Shown here one piece after another: positions 47,677 to 59,000 of a DNA stretch of 64,000 nucleotides. Under the pieces are notes generated by a model. The model did not search any database and was not told the origin of the DNA. It saw only the letters and a program-made list of their open reading frames with translations. The stretch's first letter is position 1, and each line of letters begins with the position of its first letter. The DNA comes from Lumbricus rubellus (Eukaryota; Annelida; Clitellata; Crassiclitellata; Lumbricidae): positions 25,744,343-25,808,342 of the forward strand of contig OX243817.1 in assembly GCA_945859605.1 (NCBI GenBank). Reading direction: 5' to 3'. The position numbers were made by a program, and so were the translations under genes.

Positions 47677-49458
47677 CTACATGTATCTCTCTTCACCTTC
47701 TTGTATAAATTTCAACGTCATGCCCTTTTGTGTTTCTAGTTCACCCATGTGCTTCTTTCCAAAACTCCGTGCATCTGTATCTCCATAAGAATTCCACTTA
47801 ACACCTTCTAATGTTTCAACTTCTCCACTGTAGTCTCTGCCACTTCTCCACTTATCCTCTTTATTGTTAGGGTATGACCATCCTCTGTCATTCCATGACC
47901 AATTTTCCTTCTTGTTCACATCATTTCCTGCCCCCCAGTTTCCATTTCCATAATTTCCTCTGCACTTATCTTCCCAGAACTCTCTCTGCATTCTGTCTGA
48001 CTGTTTCAATTTCCTCATTTCACATGATCTACCCTGGCCTGCGTCTTTCCTGTTGAATACTCGGGTTACATAATCTGTCCTTTTATTTTCCCAGTCTCTC
48101 CTGTCACAATGACTACCTCTGGCTTCAACTGATTCCGCCTTACGCTGTCCATAATTCTTACACCGCGGTTCACGCCAATTCCAATTAACTGCCTTACACC
48201 TTGCCTTTCCTCGAAAACTCTTATTCACCTGTGTATTTTTGAAACTGAACTCACCAAAGCGTCGCTTTGTATTACACGTCTTCACTGTATTATTGTTTCT
48301 CTCGACGACCCTTCGTCTCGATCCGCCATCTTCCTCGACTCGCTGAACTCTTGGATCATACTTTCGCCTCATGCAGTCACCCGTTAATTTCCTTCCCACC
48401 GGATTTTCGATCACTTTATATCTATTCTTAGCATAGCCATTTTTATTCTCAATAACATCGCGGTTGTCTACCAGCGGATGTATTCCCTCGAAGGTTACTC
48501 TTTTCTTGTCCGTCCTCCTGACGTCATCAATAGCTAACTCCTTGCTAGCTCCGCCCCTCGTGACATCACTCTCATAGGTGTTCACTCCAACGTCCTTGAC
48601 CCTGGATTTATTTATATACTCAATTCTTATCGGTTTCCTCTCATATAAACCTGGATTTATTATTAGTTCCTTGACCAAGTTCTCTATCACTAAAGCCTCT
48701 GCTTTCCCTTCAAATTCTTCACTCTTAATGTCGATTAGAGCGGTTGGATATTTTCCTTTGGTTCCATTAGCAAATCTGCAAACCATTTTGCGTCCGGTAT
48801 ATTGGTAAGGTTTCTCCAAACCTTTCCTGATAGCAACACATGTGGCGCCTGAATCATGTAATGCGTTCACCTTTTCCCCGTTTACTAACACTGAATTCGT
48901 ATAGGCACTCAGACCTTCCTCTCCTTCAGCTACAAAGCAAGATATGGTGACTTCATGTTCCACATCTTCCTCTCCTCTATCTTCAACACATTGCATGGTG
49001 GCGACAGTATGTGACCTTACGCCCTGTCCAATTTTATCGCATTTGGCTGAATAGTGAAAAGAAGATCCACACTTAAAGCAACCTCCTCTTCGATTTTCTC
49101 CACCAGCTTCACTCCGTTTACTGTTCCTAAAATCCCATTCATTATTGTACCGACCCTTATCCTTGTAACTGTCCTGTTCCTCGACCCTGTTCCGTCCGAG
49201 ACTACTACTTCGACTTTCACCATTAGACCTATTTCTTGTGAACTCTCTAGATCGACCTTCAGGTTCAGTGTCTCTTTTCTTGTGACTGGGTGACCACTTC
49301 TCGCTGATTTCTCTAGCTTCAACATAATTCTGTGCTTGTTCCAGCAGTGTTTCTAATTCTAACTTCCCCTTCTCTTTGAGAAAACACCTCATTTCGTCAT
49401 CACAAGTCACTAAAAAACTGGTCACGCAACACCAGTGTTTCCAGTCCTTTGTAGTCAT
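47677..49458 (-). pseudogene. Gypsy gag C-terminus, zinc knuckle and protease
   Basis: The frame holds the end of the capsid region, a basic and Arg/Ser/Asn-rich stretch, a CCHC zinc knuckle (CFKCGSSFHYSAKC) and an aspartic protease with the DSG triad in LHDSGATCVAI. The C-terminal half is very basic and asparagine-rich and has no pol domain. It is the out-of-frame continuation of the gag frame at 50236-49400; the two overlap at a run of six A (plus strand, 49412-49417), where a one-base slip would change the frame. Confidence 0.85.
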
Positions 49459-50236
49459 TTTTGAATCCCGCCATTGCCAACCATTGCCTCAGATACCTTC
49501 TCAACCTTTCAACATACTGAATCACGGTTTCATCCGTGTCGCGCTTAGACGATCGAAACTTCTTTCTGTAACCATTTTCTGTCAGCTGGAATCGTTTCAA
49601 CAGCTCTTCCTTCAATTTCTTGTAGTCTTGTGCTTGTTCTACTTCAAGCCTCTCAAAAACTTGCAATGCTTTTCCGTCTAAGGATTTTACTAGGGTTAAT
49701 GCCCACATTCTCTCTGGAACCTCATATGCCATGCAAGTTCTCTCAAACCGTAATAGATAGGCATCGAGACAATCTCTGTCTTCCCTAAATACAGGCATCT
49801 TCACATTTTTAGCATTATTACTCTGTCCATTGATCTCCGTATTATAACCATTTCCAATCCGATCGTTCCTATCGCCTTGTCGCCTATCTTGTTCCATTCT
49901 TATTTCAAGTTCTTTGAGTTTAATCACTTTCTGATTGTCTAGTTCAATCCGTTTCAGATCTCGTTCTCGTTCTTCAGAAATCCTCTTCTCCTCTCGTTCT
50001 TCAGAAATCCTTTTGTCTTCTCGTTGTTCATTACGTATCCTTTCAGCTATTTCTTCCTGTTTTCGTTCTCGTTCGCGTTCGGAAATTAACTTTTCTTTCT
50101 CGTAATCAGCTAGTAATTCTGCTTGTTTCAAGGCCTTATTTTCTGCTTGCCTCTCACTGACAAACTCTCTAAGTTCTTGCCCTTCATAACCAAGATCTGA
50201 TCCAACCTTAACCCACTTCGAATATTCTGCGGCCAT
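49400..50236 (-). pseudogene. Gypsy gag N-terminal part
   Basis: Starting MAAEYSKWVKVGSDLGYEG, it has a long charged coiled coil (Glu, Arg and Lys rich) and then a capsid-like region (DCLDAYLLRFERTCMAYEVP). It aligns with the gag of the intact element at 56084 from start to end, which fixes the ATG at 50236. The frame is lost near 49412-49417. Confidence 0.85.
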
Positions 50237-50538
50237 TCTCAAAAGTCCAATTATTTTATAGGCTGATTGGCGCTATAACAATTTCTAAGACACTATTTAA
50301 GTTTCGGCGATAAATGACTTTTACCTTAGACCTGACCTCTTTATCAACCAATAACAGTCAGTGTACTCAAATCAAAACGACGTCACGCCTAATTAGTATT
50401 CAAACAGCACGCTGAACGCCGATGCACGTAAGTGAATTAATTGCTATCGTAATTAAACTTCACAATATAATAGCTCTTAAATCTTTTAGATTAACACCCT
50501 AAAATTGTTCTAGATCCTTCGGACGATGCCCCCAGTTT

Positions 50539-51700
50539 TGTAACGAGAATAGATACCACACTATGGCTCGCTAATTAATGGAAACTATTCCCAGATTTCG
50601 AATCTGAAATCAGGTTACCAATTTGCATACTATCTGGTAATTTGTCGCAATGTGGGTCAATGCTCTAAATGTCAGCCAATCAACAAGACAATGTTTTATA
50701 TAAAAATAATATTTGAATCATGAATATTAATATATCAACATATATAGTTAATGAATTCTATGTCTAGGGTCGTGGAAATGTCAGTTTAAATACAAGTCAA
50801 CTTATTTACTTAAACCAGTGCTGAATAAAATAATTTTGAGGATTATTCCTATTATAATTACCCTCCCGCGTTGTATGTTCTTGGCTGAAGCTGTAGATCG
50901 ATACGGCCAATGCTTCTCGTCTTTTCTCCAAGCGCCGTTACCAATGGTTGTAGATGACTCTTTTCAGTTTCATCGTCGATGCGCTTCACCGTGTTTTTCT
51001 GCTCGTAGGTAATTATTCTTCAATGTAGCTGTCTACGAATTGAAGACTATTTGTTCCTTTTCGTATTTACCGTTCAATTACCGATCGATATATCTTTTAT
51101 AGTTTCACTGTCACTTCTCAATGTTGCGAGAAGTAACGCCGGAGTTCTACGAAATCCAATGAAGGTAGAATTTCAACGTCAATTACTTGTTAGTAATCCG
51201 CTATTACAATCTCTCACGTTTTACGAACTTCCAGATTTCTTGTCCCTACTTTAGGACACTAAACTACCGGCTCCGTTGCTTTAATATCCGATCAAACAAA
51301 TGTCACGAAATCGTCTAACAACATCTAGCGAATACTCATCGCCAATCAACCACCAACAATCCTCCTTAGACGGCCATTCCTTCTCGTCTCCCCTTCCGAT
51401 CCAGCCCCTCTCGTACGCATGCGCAGCAGACGACTCTGATCCCAGCTTTCCATGTAACCAACGCCGATCGCCGATCGTTGTAATATTACGCAATGCTTTC
51501 CACTAATTTAATATATTTTGCCCCTAAGCACTGGTTATAGCACTGGTTGATTAATTAAACAGAACAATGTAATAATTCTCGCTCGAATTATTAGTTAATC
51601 ATTAACTAAGGCCTCTCCCTAACTTAACATGTATAATTACAAATCAACAATATATATAGCAGGGTAAGAACGTATGGGTGGGACCAAGGATATCGTTACA
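50539..51700 (-). repeat. 5' LTR of the deleted gypsy element
   Basis: 1162 bp. On the minus strand it begins TGTAACGATATCC and has a TA-rich CTATATATATTG about 50 bases in. Confidence 0.95.
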
Positions 51701-51705
51701 CTGTT

Positions 51706-53702
51706 AAAGAATTAATGAAAATATTATTTCGAAGTTTTCATAATATAAAATATATGCTTCAGGTTTCCATCGAACTCTTCAAGATATCGGTACATGACAA
51801 TGCTTGAACATAATTGCATAGAAATAACCATAATTTTCACGTATGGAAGTAGTAGTAAATAGGCGGCTGAGCCAGGGCGCTGTAATAGAAGTCATTTCCC
51901 TCAGGATTAGTAGTAAGTATGGACGGCTAGGCCAAGGACGTTATATAAGTCACTTACCTCGGGATTCACCCCACTAGCAACACCGTCACAAGTAACTGGC
52001 TCGAAACGCTAAAGAAGTTATAGGCTATTTAAATTCTTTGTAGTATAATTAAGCGTCTTGCGCATGGCGTTTTAGAAGCCAGAAATCAGTTGAATTATTC
52101 TCGATCAGCATGGAAACATTTGAGTCCTACCACTGTGGTTAAATGGCGTTATAATTACATCGACGCATTCGAGCTGACCTTATCCTCATCAGTGTTCATA
52201 GCAACTATCGATCAATACCTTGCCTGCCGCAGCAACAACCTCATTCCTTTTATCGACGCATCAGTGTCCTTAGCAACAACAAACAATGGTCACCTCACGC
52301 CCACAATCTAGGCTATAGCCACGCACGCAGCAATCGATCCGTATTCTGTAACATCGTTGACACTTCACACGAGGTAGAATACGATAAATCTTATTCTATC
52401 CCATGCAATTTGAGGACTTGAGACAGAGTTATTCAGAAATATAACAACCCTGCAGACTTGCTGCTACCGTTGTCATAGGATTAACTAAACAATAGTCTGT
52501 TGCAAATAATTGCAGACGTCAGTTTTACGTTCGGCGTTCTGTTCTTGTGCGGTTTAGCCAACATGAGAAATGTCTTCTTTAATTCGTGACATCGCGAAAT
52601 ATTCGGATGACGCCATGATACATCTTGCGATAAATTCAGTTTTCAAGATAATAATAATAATAACGAAATAACCTTTTCTTTATTGAAACGCCTGCAAGAC
52701 GCACTGCGCTTTACATTTACAAGTTATGCAGTAATCTTAATTAAACTTAACTACCAACTGAGCAGAGGGCTTTGCAATTACACGGCGCTAATAGCAGCCT
52801 ACAAAGCAAATCCGCCCAATTTGCTTATCTTTGCCCCACTACAGTACTGCAGCAGGATGTTTCGTCTGCTTATTTGTAAACAGTGTATCTTCACCCATCC
52901 GCTCGACCCTCGCACTTCTCCCATTATAAGGTCAGTTCAATGCTAGGAACTGATTCCGGTCGGATCAGCTCACTTAAAAAAGTCTTCAAACCTCTTCTAG
53001 ATAATCCTGAATAATATCAATTGTTTAAATTATGATCTGCTCTATTATAATACAAGCATAGCGATTGAGCCAGTGTAAACGTTTTCCTAAACCATAAATC
53101 CCTTATTTTCTTGGTATTGCCGCCCACGTTAGCCAGCTGTTTCAGGGTTCCTGCTAAGCCTGTCCATCTCGCGTAGCACCCTAGGTGGTACTTCAGCCAA
53201 GACCTTCATCAATGATGGCATAGCGTCATCAGGAATTCCCCTACTTGACTGCTTCACCCCTTCACCGCGTTGAGGTGTGAGTCGGACTTCGATAGGGTAA
53301 GACAGTGTGACAAGACAGAACAGATTTTTATTTTATATTGTTTTTTTTATTATTATATTATATATGTTTTTTTGGTATTTATATCGTATTTATTTATATA
53401 TTGTTTGGTTTTGGTTTTTGCATTTAGACAGAAGGATATTTGTTTTTTTTCATAATGATATGTATATTTTTGTGAACTTTCTTCAAGAATTGAATGATTC
53501 CACGACCGCGCCAACAAGACAGAAATATGGATCTCCCGAACACCCTGAAATTCGGATATCCAGATTAGTCTTTTCTGCCCGTTACCAAAACCCCCAAAGG
53601 CGAGATCCACGCGTGGAGATCTACGTCGAAATAACTTTATAATAAATGCCCACATTGTAGTCGCTATCAAAGACAAAGTATCAACTCTCAAAAAGATTAG
53701 AG
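51706..53702. other. Intergenic with a small tandem duplication
   Basis: No gene is visible. Two copies of an about 60-bp unit containing GGCTGAGCCAGGGCG / GGCTAGGCCAAGGACG and GTCA(T/C)TTCCCTC/ACCTCGGGATT lie at about 51849-51966. The stretch 53300-53460 is T-rich. Confidence 0.5.
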
Positions 53703-53861
53703 ATAGAGAGTCTCTCTTACGTCAGATTTATTAGAAATCTTAGCGATGTTAATTAAATGCCGAACGCTGATTGGACGACAGCTGCATGACGTCACAAACA
53801 AATTATTACGGCTCGCATGCAGTTATAGTTCTGTTCATGGTCATCCAATATGTAATGTTTG

Positions 53862-53896
<35 letters not shown>

Positions 53897-54668
53897 GTGT
53901 TTGTGTGTGTTATACATGTTGATGAATGCATCGCTATTTTTGCATTCTAATATAAATTGCGATTTTAGAGATAATTACCGATTACGCTTTCTCTGAACCG
54001 GGCTTGAGATTGGAAGTGACTTATTTCCATACAATTTTGGGTAAGCCAAGAATCGAGTCAATTAATGTTAGTAAGCAATCAGTTACTATCGGATAAAAAT
54101 ATTCTACTTATAACTTCTAGAAGACTGGGTTTAAAGCTGTTTGGGCAAACAGCCGTAGGCAGGCAACCGATTTTTCGGATACAGTGAGCATTGTTTAGTT
54201 TTTCGATGAACTTATGACGTCAGTTTTAAAAACAAGTTATTCATATTATGAGAATAATAACGCGATTTTAACCATTTTTGCGGCAACATCTTTCAGCTGT
54301 ATCAAGTCTTCTCGTTATAATTCTTCAGAAACCTTTAAAATTGTTCATAAAGTTGAAGTAATATGCAACGACAACAAAGGCTGTAATTGTTGACCGTCAC
54401 GTTAATTTTTAGTTAAAGTTTAGCGACATTGTTGATTAGAATTGGGTTTAAAACTTTGAATGAGTGTTTAATTAGAGTGAAGCAGAGATTTCCATGACGT
54501 TGGATAGATCGATCCAGATTTGACGAGGGCCTACAACAGATGCAGTTGCGATACGGATCCATCATCGATTGAGCGAGAATATTATTTATAGCTTCTTGAA
54601 TATGCAATTTAGAGGTGTCTAATAAATACGCTAAAATTTCTAATAAATCTAACGCAATAGAGATGGAG
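53703..54668. mobile_element. Candidate inverted-repeat element
   Basis: About 35 bp at the left (TTACGTCAGATTTATTAGAA then ATCTTAGCG) is inverted at the right (CGCTAAAATTTCTAATAAAT then CTAACGCAATAGAG). A (GT)n tract lies at about 53857-53910. No coding capacity or clear target duplication was found. Confidence 0.45.
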
Positions 54669-54757
54669 GAAGAGGAGATGTTTGCAAAGGTAAAGCAATT
54701 AACTGGTAAATTTGTACCGCGAATGGGTGCACTGAGAGGAAGAGAAGGGACATAGGC

Positions 54758-55763
54758 TGTCGTGGTTATATTAAATGATTATCAAATTAAACACTTGCTA
54801 TGCATGTATAATTATTAATTATAGGTAGAAGTTAAGCTAGGCAATTTAATTGGCGAGTTTAAGTAATATGTGTGGCAACATATAAAATATTAATACATAA
54901 AACCAATGACTGCAGCTAAGCGTGATAACGAGTGGTCAAGATTACCATGACAACAAAGGACGCTAATCCTATTCGTGATTGGTGCAAACTGGAAGCGAAT
55001 GACGTGACGAGTTAAAAATGACGTCAGCGAAGTGGACGTTAAGTTTTTGACTCTCTACAGGTATATCTGGAAATGGTGGTTGTTTCGCTGCGGTGATCAA
55101 TCCAAAGTTGTGATTTTCAGAGTAGAGACGAAGGTAATTGAACTGTTCGGACGATCAACCGATAGTTCAAAGTATTGTGCATTAAGTGCAACGCAATTTA
55201 AATGAGAAATTTGCGTTAGTGCATAATAATCATCGTGTGAAGTGTGAGACACTTGCGAAGAAGACGAACTCTTAGGCAACAGACTGAAGAGTCGTGTAAT
55301 TTGAATCGGCAAGCGAACAGCTGATCGGCGTGTGAAGTACGAAGGACGTTTGGTCAACTGGAGAAGAGCTGTGAGGTGAATGCGATGATTCATCTCGTGT
55401 GCAACTGATTCACGGCAAGATACGAGTAAGACGTTTGGTGTGGTCACTTCCATGACTGCATATTCAACCGTCTGATCAACATTCTTGACTGCGAAGAATC
55501 GGACGACGGAGAGAGCCGAAGACATTCGAGTTTCATACAACTCGACAGATAAGCGCAAATATAATATTTCCTAAGTAACTCGCCACACTAGGTAAATAGG
55601 ATTGTTATTTGTTTGTGCATATGAATGATATTGAATAACTTTATATTATATATATTTCATAAGAACTGGGAGTTCGTTGAATTTGGAAGAATTTCTTGAG
55701 TAAGTTAAACCCAACCGATTAACCACTAGGATAATAAAGTGCCCTTTTTCACGGGATACGACA
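54758..55763 (+). repeat. 5' LTR
   Basis: 1006 bp. A TATA-like TATAAAATAT lies at 54881-54890 and AATAAA at 55733-55738, about 25 bases before the LTR end. Confidence 0.97.
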
Positions 55764-55767
55764 ACTA

Positions 55768-55784
55768 TGGGGGCCCGTCCGGGA
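55768..55784 (+). promoter_or_regulatory. Primer-binding site, tRNA-Pro-like
   Basis: TGGGGGCCCGTCCGGGA, four bases after the LTR, differs at one position from the tRNA-Pro site used by many gammaretroviruses. It would prime minus-strand DNA synthesis. Confidence 0.65.
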
Positions 55785-56083
55785 ATATTAAAACTGGATT
55801 TTTAACTAACACTCGAAATATCAACGAACAATAATCTCAAGTATTGAAAATGTATAGTTTAAAAGTTATCGCTTTTGCGATTGCGAAAGAACGACTTTAT
55901 TAATAAGCGTTTACTCGATGCGAATTGTTTAGTAAAGATTAACCTCGCGTAACCATAGAGTACGCATCTCAAGAGGAGACATTTTATTAATCTTATTTTA
56001 AGATTATCTTTTGAAGAATTTAATTCTTATATAGCGAAAGCTATTTGAAATACTTGTTGACTAAGTAAACAAGTAAGTAGACC

Positions 56084-59000
56084 ATGTCATTTGGAGAACA
56101 TGAACAGTGGGTTAAACTCGCTAAAGAGATGGGGATGGAAGGTGATGAGTTGAAGACGTTTGTGCGTGATAGACAGCAGGAAGCAAGAGACGACAGACTG
56201 CGTGAACGAGAAGATCGAAAGCTTAAAGATGAGGCAGCGGCTGAAAAAGATAGACTAGCCAAAGAAGCAGAGATGGCGGAAGCAGCCAGAGCACGAGAAG
56301 AGGCACAAGCAGCCAGAGCACAAGAATTAGAGTTAGCAAAAATAGCTGATGCTAGGCTTGAACGAGAACGGGAAAGTCGTGCGAATGATGCCAGACTTGA
56401 ACGGGAAAGTCGTGAGAATGAGGCGAGATCAGTTCGTGAAGCAGCCGAATGTCAAGCCAGGAGAGATATGGATCTTGAAGTCAAAAAGCTTGAGTGTGAA
56501 TTGAGGATGAGAGAAATTGATGCTAGAAATAATCAGAATCGTGGTGAAGCCACATTCACAATGGTTGGCGATGGTTCATACCAAGGAAACAACAACCATA
56601 ACAGAGGAATGAAGGATATCAAGTTCCCTGTATTCAATGAGAATAAAGATTGCTTGGATGCATATTTATTAAGGTTTGAAAGGACATGCACGGCATACGA
56701 GATAACAACAGAAAATTGGTCTCTGATGCTAGCTAAGCATCTTGAAGGAAAAGCGTTAGAAGTATATCAAAGAATGTCATCTGAGGAGACACAAGATTAC
56801 GAGTGTTTGAAAAGACATCTGTTAAAAAGGTTTCAATTAACAGAGGGTGGATATCGTAACAAGTTTAAGATGAGTAAAATGGAGTCAGGTGAAACACCTA
56901 CAGATTTTGTGCATAGGTTGAGGAGATATATGCAGCAGTGGCTACTTCAAGCTGGATTCGAGAAAACCTACGAAGGAATGGAGAACTTATTATTAAGAGA
57001 TCAGTTCTACCTTACGTGTAGCAATGAACTTAAGATGTTCCTCAAAGAAAGAGGCAAGATGAGTCTAGAGGACACGTTAAACTGTGCCGAGTCTTATATC
57101 GAGGCGCACGGATATAAATACACAGAAAGTAATCTAAGGCCTCCAGTGAAATTCAGTAACGAAAGGCCGAATGTGAAACCGTTCGACGATAAATCAAGAG
57201 AGAAGTTTAATGGAAACATAAATAGAGGACGAGGAGACATGAAACAGAACAGGGAGACGAATCATAATGGAAGTATGAATAGAGGATTTAGTAGAGAAAG
57301 AGAACAGGCGGCTGAACATAAGATAACTTGTTTCTCATGTGGCCGAACCGGACACAAGTCATATGATTGTTCACACAAACAAAAAGGAGTTGTTAAACAT
57401 ACTGCGGCGGCTATACAAGTATATGAGAATAGGGCGTACAAGATAGCGCAAGCAAATGAAGAGTTGAAACTAAATGAAGTTGAAAAAGAGGAAGAACGTA
57501 AGAAGGAATTACCGATACAGTTGGCAGCAAGTACAATGGTTACTGATCGGAGAGATGATGGCGATGACCTTGAGAATAAAAATGAAGGTCAGCTAAAGGT
57601 GAACGGTGTGAATGCCAGTTGTCTATATGACTCTGGGTCAAGCACATGTATTGTCAAGAGATCACTGGTAAATGATGTTGATTTCACAGGAAGAGAAGCC
57701 CAATGCATATTAATCGATGGGACATTGAGAAATTTTCCGACAGCAAAGGTTAATATTGAAAGTGAGTATTTTACAGGAAACGTTGAAGCAATGGTGATGG
57801 AAGAACCGGTGAAACCAGTAATTATCGGTAGGATGAAGGGACTAAAATATCTGGTAGTGAAAGAAACTACAGATAACATGATAAACTGTGATCGGAGTGA
57901 CACAGATGATAACGAGAATAGAGAGGATAGATTGAAAAAGATTCAGAAATCTTTAAGTGTTGAGTCACAAGGACAAAGTGACAAAAAGAAAGTTCATTTT
58001 GCGAGTGAAATCACAAGTGAATTAAATGATGATGTAACGGATGACGTCATCGAGAATGATGATGTGTGCCAAACGACAGCAGCAGTTGAAACCAGAGCGG
58101 AATCAAAGAAAGTAACAAAATACAAACAGTTGAAAGTTACTGAGATGCCGGATTTAAATGTATCAACAAAAGAAATTAAAGAGTTACAAAGCAAAGATGA
58201 GACTTTGAAGAAGTTTTGGGATAAAGCAATTGATTGGAGTGGTGATGACAGTGTAACAGAGAAAGTTCTTTATGTGAAGAAGAACGGATTTTTGTATAGG
58301 AGATTCATGGAGACAACGGAAGATGATGCGAAATGGCAGTTAATGGTCCCGAAGGAACTTAGAGGTAAAGTATTAGCCGTGGCCCATAACTCGCTATTGT
58401 CAGCACATTTGGGTATGAAGAAAACCCATGATAAAATTGTGAATGAATTTTATTGGCCATCGATAGGACAAGAAATTAAAAGGTATGTCCTGAGTTGTGA
58501 TGTATGCCAAAAGTCGGTAGACAAAAAGGTGAGCCACAGAGCACCGATGGGACATCTTCCGGTACTGGATGTACCATTCAAACATGTCTGTGTAGACATT
58601 ATCGGAGTGATAGAACCTATGTCATCAAGAGGTTATCGTTATATATTAACGATAGTGGATTTGAGTACCAGATACCCAGAAGCGATTCCACTGAAAGGAA
58701 TAACTACAGAGGAAGTGGCGGAAGCCTTGTTCAATTTTTATTGTCGCATGGGTGTTCCTCAGAAAATCCATACTGACAGAGGGAGCCAATTCACTTCAGA
58801 ATTGATGGCTGAAGTTAACAAGATGTTGTTAATCAAGCACACTTTCACTAGCCCTTACCATGCTATGGGAAATGGATGTGTGGAGAGACTTAACGGAACA
58901 ATAAAAGCAACGTTGAGGAAGCTAATAGGAGAACAGGTCAAGGAATGGGACAGGTTCTTAGCACCATTATTGTTCGCGTTACGAGACACTGTACACGAAA

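Larger units (their letters stand above)
45295..51700 (-). mobile_element. Ty3/gypsy-type LTR retrotransposon, internally deleted
   Basis: Direct LTRs at 45295-46458 (3' LTR) and 50539-51700 (5' LTR) begin TGTAACGA and end TCGTTACA. They appear identical except for a 2-bp AT indel near 46209, so insertion was recent. The 5-bp duplication CTGTT flanks it (45290-45294, 51701-51705). Just inside the 5' LTR is a primer-site-like TGGGGGCATCGTCCG, and before the 3' LTR a G-rich tract (TTTGTGGGGGATTG). Gag and protease coding remain; most of integrase and reverse transcriptase is gone. Confidence 0.95.

Noticed and set aside
55097..55558. A 153-codon minus-strand frame, repeated identically at 61446-61907
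   Set aside because: Both copies lie antisense inside the LTRs of the gypsy element; identity reflects LTR duplication, not a gene pair.
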